DNA of 64,000 bases from an uncultured bacterium (GCA_937998865.1 CALLBR010000017.1:18289-82288); one strand, 5' to 3'; counted from the first letter of the stretch, positions 18,275-27,462 are shown. The notes: generated by a model not told the origin, from the letters alone. Numbers and translations are program-made.

Positions 18275-19489
18275 GTGTTATCACCAGAAAGACAATTTGA
18301 AATCATTAAAAGAGGTACAGTTGAAATAATTCTTGAGGAAGATCTCAAAAAAAAGATTGAAAAATCATATAGAGATGGGAAACCTTTAAGAATAAAAGTT
18401 GGCTTTGATCCAACAGCTCCAGATATTCATTTGGGACATACAGTTTTGCTTGAAAAGATGAGGCAATTTCAGGAATTAGGACACGAAGTAATATTTTTAA
18501 TTGGTGATTTTACTGGAATGATCGGAGATCCCTCTGGAAAAACTGAAACAAGAAAACCTCTCACAAAAGAAGAAGTCTTAAAAAACGCTGAAACTTACAA
18601 AGAACAGGTTTTCAAAATACTCCATCCTGAAAAAACGATTATAAGATTTAACAGTGAATGGTTTGGCTCTATGACAGCCTTGGAAATGTGTAGACTTGCT
18701 GGTGCTGAGACAGTAGCAAGAATGCTTGAAAGAGAAGATTTTAAAAAGAGATTTACTGAGGGAAAGCCAATAACAATTCTTGAATTCCTTTACCCTCTTC
18801 TGCAAGCCTATGACTCTGTTTATCTTAAAGCAGATATAGAGCTCGGAGGTACGGATCAAAAGTTTAATCTTCTCATGGGAAGACAGCTTATGAAAATGTA
18901 TGGGATGGAGGAACAGGTTCTCATAATGATGCCGTTGTTGGAGGGACTTGATGGAGTTCAAAAGATGTCAAAAAGCCTTGGAAATTATATAGGAATAAAT
19001 GAGCCTCCCGATGAAATGTTTGGAAAAGTCATGTCAATAAACGATGAATTAATGATTAAATATTACGAACTTCTCAGTCATGTTCCTCTTGAAGAGTTAG
19101 AGGAACTCAAAAGAGGGATAGAGGAAGGAAAAGTAAATCCAAGAGATGCAAAGGAATCCTTAGCTTTTGAATTGGTCCAAAGATATCATGGAAGAGAAGC
19201 TGCTCAGAGAGCAAAGGATAGATTTATAAAACTATTCAGACAAAAAGATATTCCTGAGGATATGGAAACATTTGAGATTTCCTGGGAAGAAGGAGGACTT
19301 TGGATTCCGAAAATATTTAAAGAAAAGGGAATAACAAAGAGCACTTCAGAAGCAATCAGATTAATCAACCAAAAAGCAGTAAAGATTAACGATCATGTAA
19401 TAACAGATATAGATACAAAACTTAAACCCGGACAATACACTATAAAAGTGGGAAAGAGAAGGTTTTTTAAACTCATCATAGTCCAATGA
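18275..19489 (+). CDS. tyrS: Tyrosyl-tRNA synthetase
   Basis: Class I aminoacyl-tRNA synthetase of the TyrZ-like bacterial type, 404 residues. The HIGH motif appears as HLGH within [14 protein letters not shown] and the KMSKS motif as [10 protein letters not shown]. The tyrosine/ATP pocket contains [13 protein letters not shown], and an S4 RNA-binding domain forms the last 60 residues ([18 protein letters not shown]). The start is GTG, supported by GGGAGG 8 bases upstream. It overlaps aroD by 4 bases. Confidence 0.97.
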   Translation: MLSPERQFEIIKRGTVEIILEEDLKKKIEKSYRDGKPLRIKVGFDPTAPDIHLGHTVLLEKMRQFQELGHEVIFLIGDFTGMIGDPSGKTETRKPLTKEEVLKNAETYKEQVFKILHPEKTIIRFNSEWFGSMTALEMCRLAGAETVARMLEREDFKKRFTEGKPITILEFLYPLLQAYDSVYLKADIELGGTDQKFNLLMGRQLMKMYGMEEQVLIMMPLLEGLDGVQKMSKSLGNYIGINEPPDEMFGKVMSINDELMIKYYELLSHVPLEELEELKRGIEEGKVNPRDAKESLAFELVQRYHGREAAQRAKDRFIKLFRQKDIPEDMETFEISWEEGGLWIPKIFKEKGITKSTSEAIRLINQKAVKINDHVITDIDTKLKPGQYTIKVGKRRFFKLIIVQ

Positions 19490-20172
19490 AAGGTTTTTTA
19501 AAAAAATCTCCCACCATTGCAATAGTTCTTAATGATAGGGATGTTTTAAGCCTTCCTAAGGAAGAGATAAAAGACGCTGATATTATAGAGTTAAGAATTG
19601 ATCTTTTTGAAAACATTGAAAAAATAGAAGATATTTTTCATGAGGCTAAAGAGAGATTTAATTTACCTTTGATAGCCACAATTAGAATTCCCCAAGAGGG
19701 TGGTAAAAAAAATTTTGAAAATAGAGTAGATCTTTACAGAAAAGTATTAGCCTATGTGCAATTCATTGATGTAGAAATTTTTTCAGAGGATGCAAAAATT
19801 ATAGGGGAGTTAGCAAAAAAAGCTAATAAAAATCTAATAACCTCCTATCATTCCTTCGAATATACTCCAGCCATAGAAAAACTCAGAGAAATACTAATAG
19901 CTGGGAAAAAATTGGGTGGAGATATTATAAAAATAGCCACCATGATTCAAAATGTTTCTGATCTGGAGACTCTTCTCCTCTTTACCTTGCAATATAAAGA
20001 GGAACACATAATTACCATAGGCATGGGTGACAAAGGAATTCCATCGAGAATTATTAATCCCCTTTTTGGTTCGTTAATAACATATGCTTCTTTACATAAG
20101 GCTTCAGCTCCGGGACAGATTCCTCTTAAAGAGATGGTAAAGGTTTTTCAGACCCTAAAGGTACTCTCTTGA
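19486..20172 (+). CDS. aroD: 3-dehydroquinate dehydratase, type I
   Basis: Third enzyme of the shikimate pathway. The 228-residue protein has the type I features: [12 protein letters not shown] (substrate-binding Glu/Arg), [10 protein letters not shown], the catalytic His in [12 protein letters not shown] and the Schiff-base Lys in GDIIKIATM (about residue 145). The C-terminal PGQIPL loop closes the active site. It is the last gene of the yajC-to-aroD operon and ends 33 bases from the convergent GH1 gene. Confidence 0.95.
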   Translation: MKGFLKKSPTIAIVLNDRDVLSLPKEEIKDADIIELRIDLFENIEKIEDIFHEAKERFNLPLIATIRIPQEGGKKNFENRVDLYRKVLAYVQFIDVEIFSEDAKIIGELAKKANKNLITSYHSFEYTPAIEKLREILIAGKKLGGDIIKIATMIQNVSDLETLLLFTLQYKEEHIITIGMGDKGIPSRIINPLFGSLITYASLHKASAPGQIPLKEMVKVFQTLKVLS

Positions 20173-20205
20173 GGTCTAATTTAATTAGAAAATCAGAATA
20201 AAAAA

Positions 20206-21528
20206 TTAATGATGAGGCGATAGATTATTAAGGAATTTTCTGCTTTTAATAAGATATGAATAAAAATAGGCTGCTTTAGTTGGTATTCTCTTAAAAGTTT
20301 TAAAATCAACTCTGTAAAGTCCAAATCTTGCATCAAGTCCGTGAAGCCATTCATAATTGTCAATTAAAGACCAGTAGAAATAGCCCCTTACATCCATCCC
20401 TTGTGCTATGGCATTTTCTATTACATCAATGTGTGATTTAATGTATTTAATTTTTATGTTGTCATCCCTTGTGGCAATTCCATTTTCTGTAATGATTAGA
20501 GGAACATTAAGCCGAGATGCGTATTTTAGGACTTTCTTTAATCCCCTTGGGTATATTTCCCATCCCATATCTGTAAGACCATGTCCGTCTATGTCTCTAT
20601 GTCGAAATTCAATGAATAGTTTCCGAAAAGGATTAAATCTCATATGAACTCTTGTATAATAATTTATGCCAAAAAAATCAATTTTTCCCTTTATGGGTAC
20701 TTCTATTTCTATTCCTTTTCTAAAAGGAATGGGTAGAGTAATTTTCCCCTCTAAAAATCCATCAATTATTGAGTGATTGTAGAATCTTTTTGCAACTTTT
20801 GACAAAACTCTGTCAAAAGGATTCCATCTACACCAGGGTGCAAAAACAGCCATGTTGTGGGCAATACTTACCATGGAATTCTTATTAATTAAATGTAAAA
20901 GGTCATAGATATTGCTATGAGAAATTAGAATGTTTTTTAATGCTTTCATCCCCAAATTTAAATCTCTATATCCTGGAGGTATACAACCTTCTAAGTAACC
21001 ACCTAATATGAGAAGATAAGGCTCATTAAAAGTAATCCAATAGTCAACTCCCTTTATATTTTCAATAAGTTTTTCTACGTATTCTGTAAATTTCTCTATA
21101 GATTTTCTCTTATGCCAGGGATATTTGGTTATAAACCATATGGGATGAGTAAAATGATGGATAGTAACCATTGGTGTTATGTTGTTTTCTCTCAATAAAT
21201 CAATAATTTTTTGATAATGTTGAACTACTTCCTTATTCCAGTAATTTTCAGCAGGTTGAATTCTGCTCCACTCAATAGAGAATCTGTAGGCATTGACACC
21301 AAGATTTTTTATAAGTTTTATATCTTCCTTGTAGAGCTCATAATGATTGGTTACCTTTGGATTAAGTTCAAAGATACTGTCCCAGGTAGACCAATCAGCA
21401 TAGGGAGAACCTTCCAGCTGAAAAGCAGAAGTAGCTACTCCCCAAAGAAAATCTTTATTCTGTTTTGTATCTCTGAGGTAATGAGATATAAACTGTTGTT
21501 CCTTTTCCAAATTCACTCTCAATTTCAA
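20206..21528 (-). CDS. Family GH1 beta-glycosidase
   Basis: A 440-residue TIM-barrel beta-glycosidase (beta-glucosidase/galactosidase type). The N-terminal FLWGVATSAFQLEG signature, the acid/base Glu in TFNEPY (about residue 169), the nucleophile Glu in ITENGIAT (about 345) and the YFYWSLIDNYEW aglycone loop are all intact. No signal peptide is present, so it is cytoplasmic. The start is TTG with AAAAGGG 6 bases upstream, which places the first 74 bases inside the end of the histidine kinase gene. It ends the EAL/GGDEF/kinase operon, an unusual place for a sugar hydrolase. The substrate is unknown. Confidence 0.92.
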   Translation of the reverse strand: MKLRVNLEKEQQFISHYLRDTKQNKDFLWGVATSAFQLEGSPYADWSTWDSIFELNPKVTNHYELYKEDIKLIKNLGVNAYRFSIEWSRIQPAENYWNKEVVQHYQKIIDLLRENNITPMVTIHHFTHPIWFITKYPWHKRKSIEKFTEYVEKLIENIKGVDYWITFNEPYLLILGGYLEGCIPPGYRDLNLGMKALKNILISHSNIYDLLHLINKNSMVSIAHNMAVFAPWCRWNPFDRVLSKVAKRFYNHSIIDGFLEGKITLPIPFRKGIEIEVPIKGKIDFFGINYYTRVHMRFNPFRKLFIEFRHRDIDGHGLTDMGWEIYPRGLKKVLKYASRLNVPLIITENGIATRDDNIKIKYIKSHIDVIENAIAQGMDVRGYFYWSLIDNYEWLHGLDARFGLYRVDFKTFKRIPTKAAYFYSYLIKSRKFLNNLSPHH

Positions 21529-22153
21529 TAGACCCTTTTAGAATATTTATAAGCTCTCTGGTTATGTATAGACCTAAGCCAGAGCTTTCAAAAAATTTTT
21601 CATTAATTGATTTTAAGGAACAGTAGGGATTAAAAAGATTATTTATTTTATCTTTAGGAATTCCTATTCCTGTATCTTGAATTTTTATGAGAATTTCTCT
21701 CTTTAATATTTCTAAGCCTATGAATATATAGCCTTCTTTAGTGAATTTTACTGAATTTGATGTTATATTCATAAGAATTTGTCTTATTTTTAAAGGATCA
21801 GAAAGCATAAAAAAGCTTTCACAGGTCAAGTGAGTTTTTAATTGTATGGGTTTGCTACCTATGAAAATTTTAGTTATTTCAATGATTTCATGAAAAATTT
21901 CCATAAGGTCAAATTCTTCTAAAATTAACTCTTCTTTTCCCCCTTGAATTTTACCAAGCTCAATAGCATTTAAGATGTAGTTTCTCATAAAAAGAGCTTG
22001 ACAAATAATCAGAGAGATGTATTTTTTTATTTCCTCTATTTTTGTTTCATTAAGATTCATTTCAATCAGCTTGCCAAGACTAATTATAGAATTTACCGGC
22101 GATTTAAGTTCATGGCAAAGAATTGATAGGTAAGGAATTTTATCACTCTCCAT
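21455..22153 (-). CDS. Soluble sensor histidine kinase core
   Basis: This 232-residue protein consists almost only of the kinase core. The H-box is LSILCHELKSPVNS (His13), the N-box is ILMNITSNSVKFT, G1 is IQDTGIGIP and G2 is SSGLGLYITREL. No membrane helix or sensor domain precedes it, so input must come from a partner. The CBS-GGDEF protein encoded immediately upstream (11-base overlap) is the obvious candidate. No cognate output regulator is adjacent; the stand-alone receiver at 7403-7783, also behind a Pho box, is a plausible partner (inference). Confidence 0.9.
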   Translation of the reverse strand: MESDKIPYLSILCHELKSPVNSIISLGKLIEMNLNETKIEEIKKYISLIICQALFMRNYILNAIELGKIQGGKEELILEEFDLMEIFHEIIEITKIFIGSKPIQLKTHLTCESFFMLSDPLKIRQILMNITSNSVKFTKEGYIFIGLEILKREILIKIQDTGIGIPKDKINNLFNPYCSLKSINEKFFESSGLGLYITRELINILKGSIEIESEFGKGTTVYISLPQRYKTE

Positions 22154-23171
22154 TTCTTCTATCTTTGAATATTATGGACTTTTTATTAACTCTTGAGAGC
22201 CTTTTTGCTTCAGCTTTTACCTCTGAAGCCATTGATGCCAATTGAGCAAAAGAGCTAATACGCCTCTTTTCGGAGACTACAATCGCACAGGTAAGGGATA
22301 GAAGATTAAAAACCTCTTCTTCTTCTTTTCTATTTTTTGAAACATAATATCCCTTGATAAAGTCTTCGCCATGAAAACTCGGTAAGAATTCTTCGAAGGA
22401 CCTTACTATGTTTTCACATACCACTTCAGAAATTCCAGAGGGACAAATAATTATAAAGTCGTCTCCTCCTATATGGCCAGCAAAGATTTCAGGAAAAATT
22501 TTCTCTGTTTCTTTTATGATTTCTCCAAGACTCGAGATTACCTTATCTCCCTTTTCAAAGCCGTAGTAGTCGTTATAAGGTTTAAAATGATTTATGTCAA
22601 TATAGCATACCTCAAAAGAACAATTCTCTTTAATTCTTTTCTCTATCTCTCTCTGAATTGCCCAATTACCAGGCAAGCCTGTAAGAGGATTTGAATCCTT
22701 GGCTATAATTATTGCTCTTTGAGTAATTGTCTCAAGCAAAAGGTTTATAGGAACAATTCCATAGTATTCGCCTCTTTTGTTTACAATTATATCATCATAT
22801 ATATTTTTAATCTCTCTTTTTTGAACTATCATTGAAGCATCTTCAACACTTACTTGCTGGTCAAGTAAAAGAGATGGTTTTTCCATAACTTCCCATATGG
22901 ATTTTCTGGAGTTAAGATGTATACCATAGCCATATCTTCCCAATATTGTATGCTCTAAAAATCTAATTCTGTGTATTTGTCCTATTACAACTTTTTCATC
23001 CACTACAGGAATAATACTCAATTTTTCATCTTTCATAAATCTTAGAAAAGCATCCATTATTTTAGAGGTCTTATTAATAGGTTCTACTTTAATAGCTATA
23101 TCCCCTATTGATAAATCTAAAACAGACCTTTTAATCTCACATTCATGAATTTCTAATTTATCCATTAACAT
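22143..23171 (-). CDS. CBS-pair and GGDEF domain protein (diguanylate cyclase)
   Basis: 342 residues with two CBS-like repeats (about residues 20-145, including IIPVVDEKVVIGQIHRIRFL) followed by a GGDEF domain (about 165-335). The active-site loop is GGDDF near residue 233, which is usually competent, and the metal Asp is in CYIDINHFKPYNDYYG. In many bacteria EAL-CBS-GGDEF is one polypeptide; here the EAL part is a separate upstream frame overlapping by 14 bases. Either a split gene or a frameshift could explain this. GTP would be converted to cyclic di-GMP. Confidence 0.9.
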   Translation of the reverse strand: MLMDKLEIHECEIKRSVLDLSIGDIAIKVEPINKTSKIMDAFLRFMKDEKLSIIPVVDEKVVIGQIHRIRFLEHTILGRYGYGIHLNSRKSIWEVMEKPSLLLDQQVSVEDASMIVQKREIKNIYDDIIVNKRGEYYGIVPINLLLETITQRAIIIAKDSNPLTGLPGNWAIQREIEKRIKENCSFEVCYIDINHFKPYNDYYGFEKGDKVISSLGEIIKETEKIFPEIFAGHIGGDDFIIICPSGISEVVCENIVRSFEEFLPSFHGEDFIKGYYVSKNRKEEEEVFNLLSLTCAIVVSEKRRISSFAQLASMASEVKAEAKRLSRVNKKSIIFKDRRNGE

Positions 23172-23916
23172 ATAATTTTTGATGCTTATTTATTCTTTCT
23201 TGAGGTTTCCCTAAGTAGAATCCCTGCAGGAGGTCCGCTCCCAAACTTATTACTTCTCGTAATTGATTGGAATTTTCAATTCCCTCTGCAACTATCATGA
23301 TATTTAAACTATGGCAAACTGAAGAGATAAATTCTATAAAAGACCTCGAAAAAAAGTTTTCCTCTATATTCTTAATGAAAAATCTATCTATTTTTACAAT
23401 ATTTGGCTCTATTATACTTAGTAACTTAGGACCACCAAAACCAGCTCCAAAGTCATCTAAAGCTATTTTATAACCTCTTTTTCTGTAATAGGAGACTGCT
23501 TTTAAAAAAAGTTCATAATTTTCAATAGCTGATTGTTCTGTAATCTCAAGCACTATCTTTTCCTTTGGAAAGCCAAATTCTTCAGCAAAGGTATCAGTTA
23601 ATCCTATTTCATGCTCAGGATGACATAATGTTTCAGGGCATATGTTTATAAAAAGATAACTATCAATGCCCTCTTCAAATGCTCTTTTTAAGGCATTTCT
23701 TCTGCATATCATATCAAGGAGATATAGAGAGCCATCTTTTTTTGCTTCTAAAAAAAGCTCCTTTATGTTAAAACTTTTATACCTATGTCTTGTCAAAGCT
23801 TCATAACCAAATATTTTTCCCTCTCGGGCTGAAAATATAGGTTGAAAATGAATTGTAAGTTCAGAATATAGAAACTTTGGTTTGCTCATGGAAAAAGTTT
23901 TTTCTTTTTGTAACAA
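23158..23916 (-). CDS. EAL domain cyclic-di-GMP phosphodiesterase
   Basis: A 252-residue EAL domain that looks catalytically complete: EALTR (Glu39-Leu41), the Asn in FINICPETL, the Glu in VLEITEQSA, DDFGAGFGG, VKIDR, VAEGIEN and the Gln in LLQGFYLGKP. It hydrolyses cyclic di-GMP to pGpG. The start is TTG at 23916 with AGGGAGG 7 bases upstream; an ATG at codon 10 is less well supported. It is the first gene of the EAL / CBS-GGDEF / kinase / GH1 operon and lies behind four Pho-box-like repeats. Confidence 0.92.
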   Translation of the reverse strand: MLQKEKTFSMSKPKFLYSELTIHFQPIFSAREGKIFGYEALTRHRYKSFNIKELFLEAKKDGSLYLLDMICRRNALKRAFEEGIDSYLFINICPETLCHPEHEIGLTDTFAEEFGFPKEKIVLEITEQSAIENYELFLKAVSYYRKRGYKIALDDFGAGFGGPKLLSIIEPNIVKIDRFFIKNIEENFFSRSFIEFISSVCHSLNIMIVAEGIENSNQLREVISLGADLLQGFYLGKPQERINKHQKLYVNG

Positions 23917-23947
23917 AGTTTAACCTCCCTTTGAAGCACTCTTTAAG

Positions 23948-24001
23948 ATTATCACATGTCTTCGTTAAATAAAAGTTAAGATTTCATTAAGAGATTGTTA
24001 A
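23948..24001 (-). promoter_or_regulatory. Putative Pho box and -10 of the EAL/GGDEF/kinase/GH1 operon
   Basis: Minus-strand hexamers TTAACA (24001-23996), TTAATG (23990-23985), TTAACT (23979-23974) and TTAACG (23968-23963) are spaced exactly 11 bases. After a 9-base gap GATAAT (23953-23948) serves as the -10. The expected transcript start is near 23941, giving a 25-base leader with a good ribosome binding site. Confidence 0.65.
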
Positions 24002-24192
24002 AATTTTCAAAAGTCCCTCCACTCTTTTTGTGGCTTTCTCATTCATATACTTTCGTGATTTAGGGAAAGAGAATAAAATTTCCTAAAGATCTAATAAATA
24101 AAATAAAAGAAGTGATTGCTTAGGTTGTTCTTTAATTCTCCCATGGAAGCCTCCCAATAAGTTACCTAATGGTGACTTAATTTTTTTATAGC

Positions 24193-24220
24193 GTAACATT
24201 ATAGTAACATTTTTTTAAAA
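24193..24220 (+). promoter_or_regulatory. Weaker Pho-box-like repeats before the YeiH-type gene
   Basis: GTAACA at 24193-24198 and 24204-24209 and TTAAAA at 24215-24220 have the same 11-base period and orientation as the other boxes. No good -10 lies at the usual 8-9 base distance (TATATT at 24226-24231 is 5 bases away). The sigma-54-like promoter lies 30 bases further on. Confidence 0.35.
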
Positions 24221-24245
24221 AATCTTATATTTTCAATATACTTTG

Positions 24246-24263
24246 TTTGGTATAAAATTTGCT
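24246..24263 (+). promoter_or_regulatory. Putative sigma-54 (-24/-12) promoter of the YeiH-type gene
   Basis: The sequence TTTGGTATAAAATTTGCT has GG at 24249-24250 and GC at 24261-24262 with exactly 10 bases between them, the defining RpoN spacing. Transcription would begin near 24274, leaving a 127-base leader that contains two AAGGAGG-like sites, one just before the gene and one at about 24332. Confidence 0.65.
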
Positions 24264-24400
24264 CTTAAATTTTTGATGTTCCTCATCTGTCAAATCTCTA
24301 AGACTTTTGGAGATTATTCAACGCTAAAAAAAGGAGGTGAGTAATTTTTTTAAAACTTTTTTATTTTCATTATTAAAATTTTAAGAAAGGAGGTTGAAGT

Positions 24401-26143
24401 ATGGTAGAACAAAAGAAAGGGGTAAGTGAAGATTGGTTAGCCTTCTGGTTAGCTGTTATTATCTTTATTATCTCTCTATTCTCTTATGCAGGCATCGATC
24501 CCCTGGGTTGGGTAGTGAGCACAAAAGAGTGGACAGATTCAAGTAAAGCTATAGCTCCAACTGGGAAAATTTATCAATCTGTGAAAGGTGAGATTACAAA
24601 AATTGATGGAAACAAAATCACAATTAAAAAAGCTGATGGAAAAGAAGAGGCAATAACAGTTAAAGACGCTTCAATTTACAAGGTTGGCGATATCTATGAA
24701 AAGAAAGGACTCTCAGGCTTTGCCTCTCTAGTTCTAACCTATCTTTTTATGGCTGTTGTATTCTCTATAGGTGCCGCTTTAATGCGAGCAAATATAGTTA
24801 AATTTAACATAGGTTTCTTCTTTGTATTCTGGCTCAGTTATCTCTGTTGGTTTATTGGCCATTATGCCTATTTTGCAGCTACAGACCCAAAGAAAGCCGG
24901 AGTTCCTTGGTCACTAAAACTTACTGGTGAGGGTGGGTTTATATTTGCACTTTTGCTTGGCTTAATAATTGGTAATTTCTTCAGAGGCTTTGCAAAATTC
25001 ATTAGTGAAGCATTAAAACCAGAGTTCTACATAAAAACAGCCATAGGTTTAATGGGTGCCTTGATTGGTTTGAAATCAGCAGAAGCCTTTGGACTTGCCT
25101 CTGCAGTTCTTTTCAGAGGTCTTTGCGCCATTATCGAAGCCTATCTAATTTATTGGGCAGTTGTCTATTTCATTGCAAGAAAATGGTTTAAATTCAGCAG
25201 AGAATGGGCAGCTCCACTTGCCTCTGGTATATCCATTTGTGGTGTATCTGCAGCCATTGCAACAGGTGGAGCCATTAAAGCAAGGCCTGTTGTCCCCATC
25301 ATGGTTAGTTCTCTGGTAGTTATCTTTGCTGTTATAGAGCTTATTATTCTTCCTTTCTTTGCTCAGGCTTTTCTTTGGAAAGAACCTATGGTAGCTGGTG
25401 CTTGGATGGGACTTGCTGTTAAAACAGATGGTGCTGCCTTTGCATCCGGCGCAGTAGTTGATGCCCTTATTAGGGCAAAAGCAGAGACTGCTGCTGGAAT
25501 AAAGTATGAACCTGGTTGGATGCTAATGGCAGCTTCTACAACAAAATTGTTCATTGATATATTTATCAGTATATGGGCTTTTATACTTGCTTATATATGG
25601 TGTGCTAAGATTGAATGCAGCCCAGGTGAGAGAGTTTCAGGAAAGGAAATTTGGAGAAGATTTCCAAAGTTTGTCATGGCTTATGCCATAACCTTTATAG
25701 TCATCCTTCTTATCTCAGCACCTCATGCTCCGAAGATTACGCCAGTTGATGCTCAAATTAAAAACATAAACAAAGAAATTGCAGCCTTAGAAAAACAGCT
25801 TGTTGTAGCCACTGATGAAGCTCAAAAAGCCCAGATTACAGCAAATATTGACTCAAAGAAAGCACAAATTAAAGAGCTTGAGACAAGCATCAAAGACTCA
25901 AAGAAGATAATATCTCAAACAAAAACTGCCACAGCTGGAACCAATTCCTTGAGAGTGCTCTTCTTTTTAATCACCTTCTTTACTATAGGAGTTATGTCTG
26001 ACTTTAGAAAACTATGGGAAGAGGGAATTGGTAGATTAGCGTTAGTATATCTTATTTGTCTGTTCGGCTTCATTCTGTGGATCGGACTGTTAATATCTTA
26101 TATTTTCTTCCACGGAGTAAAACCTCCGATAATAACTGGTTAA
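24401..26143 (+). CDS. Enlarged YeiH/UPF0324-family membrane transporter
   Basis: A 580-residue integral membrane protein of the YeiH family (annotated elsewhere as putative sulfate exporters). The core is recognisable from about residue 105 (LSGFASLVLTYLF, GISICGVSAAIATGGAIKARP, GAWMGLAVKTDGAAFASGAVVDAL). Usual members are near 340 residues. Two insertions explain the length: a small beta-rich domain between the first two helices (about residues 58-102, VKGEITKIDGNKITIKKADG and following) and a coiled coil near residues 445-510. The first insertion resembles the exported protein at 41550-41966. In a sulfate reducer an anion role is tempting, but the substrate is unknown. Confidence 0.85.
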   Translation: MVEQKKGVSEDWLAFWLAVIIFIISLFSYAGIDPLGWVVSTKEWTDSSKAIAPTGKIYQSVKGEITKIDGNKITIKKADGKEEAITVKDASIYKVGDIYEKKGLSGFASLVLTYLFMAVVFSIGAALMRANIVKFNIGFFFVFWLSYLCWFIGHYAYFAATDPKKAGVPWSLKLTGEGGFIFALLLGLIIGNFFRGFAKFISEALKPEFYIKTAIGLMGALIGLKSAEAFGLASAVLFRGLCAIIEAYLIYWAVVYFIARKWFKFSREWAAPLASGISICGVSAAIATGGAIKARPVVPIMVSSLVVIFAVIELIILPFFAQAFLWKEPMVAGAWMGLAVKTDGAAFASGAVVDALIRAKAETAAGIKYEPGWMLMAASTTKLFIDIFISIWAFILAYIWCAKIECSPGERVSGKEIWRRFPKFVMAYAITFIVILLISAPHAPKITPVDAQIKNINKEIAALEKQLVVATDEAQKAQITANIDSKKAQIKELETSIKDSKKIISQTKTATAGTNSLRVLFFLITFFTIGVMSDFRKLWEEGIGRLALVYLICLFGFILWIGLLISYIFFHGVKPPIITG

Positions 26144-26156
26144 GGGAGGTGTAAAA

Positions 26157-26327
26157 ATGGCTGAAGAACCTAAACTTTCAGAAGAACTTAAGAAAATGGA
26201 AGAAGAATATGAACCCTTGCTTCCTGTTGAAAAAAAGCTAATTTTATGGAGTATTGGACTTGGAATAGCCTTACTGTTTATTCTCGTCTGGGTAAGCTAT
26301 ACCTTTTTCCCAGCATCGCATGGCTAA
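26157..26327 (+). CDS. 56-residue single-helix membrane peptide
   Basis: A small gene 13 bases after the YeiH-type transporter, with AGGGAGG 7 bases before its ATG. The protein starts MAEEPKLSEELKKMEEEYEP, an acidic helical segment, followed by one membrane helix (about residues 28-48, ILWSIGLGIALLFILVWV) and a short tail ending PASHG. A strong terminator follows directly, so it is the last gene of the transporter transcript and is probably a small accessory subunit. Confidence 0.8.
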   Translation: MAEEPKLSEELKKMEEEYEPLLPVEKKLILWSIGLGIALLFILVWVSYTFFPASHG

Positions 26328-26330
26328 AAT

Positions 26331-26365
26331 AGATGGGGAGGCTAAGCCTCCCCATCTTTATTTTC
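26331..26365 (+). terminator. Rho-independent terminator after the YeiH-type operon
   Basis: A perfect 12-bp stem, AGATGGGGAGGC (26331-26342) with GCCTCCCCATCT (26346-26357), has a 3-base TAA loop and is followed by TTATTTTC. Confidence 0.9.
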
Positions 26366-26377
26366 GTTATTTGAATA

Positions 26378-26406
26378 TTGCTTATTTCTAATAAAATTGA
26401 TATAAT
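26378..26406 (+). promoter_or_regulatory. Putative sigma-70 promoter of the bd-like/octaheme operon
   Basis: TTGCTT (26378-26383) and TATAAT (26401-26406) are separated by 17 bases. The ATG at 26419 lies only about 6 bases after the predicted start site, and no ribosome binding site is visible. Confidence 0.55.
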
Positions 26407-26418
26407 GAATACAAAATT

Positions 26419-27462
26419 ATGGAATTACCAAACCTAATACCTTATCCAGAGCCAATACCTGCACCACCAGAAATATTCATCATTCTTGAGCAAACATTCT
26501 TTCTTATCCATATTCTGCTTATAAACTCAATTTTAGGTTTAAGTATAATATTGAGTTATAAATGGGCTAAAGAAAAAGAGTTTTTTGAAAATAATAGACC
26601 TCTAGCTAAAAAGATTCCTTTGTTTTTTGCCTTAGGAATAAATATGGCTATTCCTGCCTTACTTTTTATTCAGGTTGTATACGGTAATCTCTTCTATACA
26701 AGCTCCATACTTATCGGTACTTTTTGGATTTTAATTATCCCTCTTCTCATATTAGCCTACTATAGCTCTTATTTTCACTATAGAAAATTTGGATTATCTT
26801 CCTATGCTAAGCATGCCTTACTTTTCATGATGTTAATTGTTTTATATATTGCATTTATTCTTGTAAATAATCTCTCAATTATGGAGATGCCCCAAACATG
26901 GAATGCCTATTTTTCAAATAGAGAAGGTACTATTATTCTATGGAATCTGAATAGTATTTATCCTCGATATCTCCATTTCATTATAGCATCCATTGCAATA
27001 GGTGGACTTGTATATAGTTTTTATTTCCGAAATAAAGTTGACAGAGACAATAAAGTTAGAGAAGGGCTAAAAATTTTCGCTTATGCCACAATGATTCAAA
27101 TTGCAGTGGGTATTTGGTTTCTTCTTAGTCTTCCTAAAGGAGTGATGATTAAATTCATGGGAGAAAACACTATTGCAACTATAATTTTATTATCAGGAAT
27201 AGCAACAGCCTTTATTTCTATTGTGGTATCTTTAAAAGGTAAATTAAAGGAATCTCTTATTTTTCTATCACTAACTTTAATTTCAATGATTATCAACAGA
27301 TATCATTTAAGAGTATTTAATTTAGGAGAAAACTTTAGCCTTTCTCATCTTAAGGTATCGCCCCAATGGGATGTCTTTGCGCTGTTTTTATTTGTTTTGC
27401 TTACGGGAATAGTCATTATAATATATATGCTTAAAATTGCCTTTCAAAGCAAAATGAGGTAA
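26419..27462 (+). CDS. Polytopic membrane protein, partner of the octaheme bd-like protein
   Basis: A 347-residue protein with about nine hydrophobic segments and no clear family match by eye. The N-terminus EPIPAPPEIFIILEQTFFLIHILLINSILG puts a His in the first helix (FFLIHILL), and another lies in YLHFIIASIAIGG, so heme b binding is conceivable. It ends 5 bases before the 883-residue CydA-like multiheme protein and is almost certainly its partner. The layout suggests a two-subunit quinol-linked redox complex. Confidence 0.7.
   Translation: MELPNLIPYPEPIPAPPEIFIILEQTFFLIHILLINSILGLSIILSYKWAKEKEFFENNRPLAKKIPLFFALGINMAIPALLFIQVVYGNLFYTSSILIGTFWILIIPLLILAYYSSYFHYRKFGLSSYAKHALLFMMLIVLYIAFILVNNLSIMEMPQTWNAYFSNREGTIILWNLNSIYPRYLHFIIASIAIGGLVYSFYFRNKVDRDNKVREGLKIFAYATMIQIAVGIWFLLSLPKGVMIKFMGENTIATIILLSGIATAFISIVVSLKGKLKESLIFLSLTLISMIINRYHLRVFNLGENFSLSHLKVSPQWDVFALFLFVLLTGIVIIIYMLKIAFQSKMR

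Noticed and set aside
21455..21528. A shorter GH1 gene that avoids overlap with the kinase
   Set aside because: No in-frame ATG lies between the overlap and the conserved FLWG motif, while the TTG at 21528 has a good ribosome binding site, so the 74-base overlap was kept.
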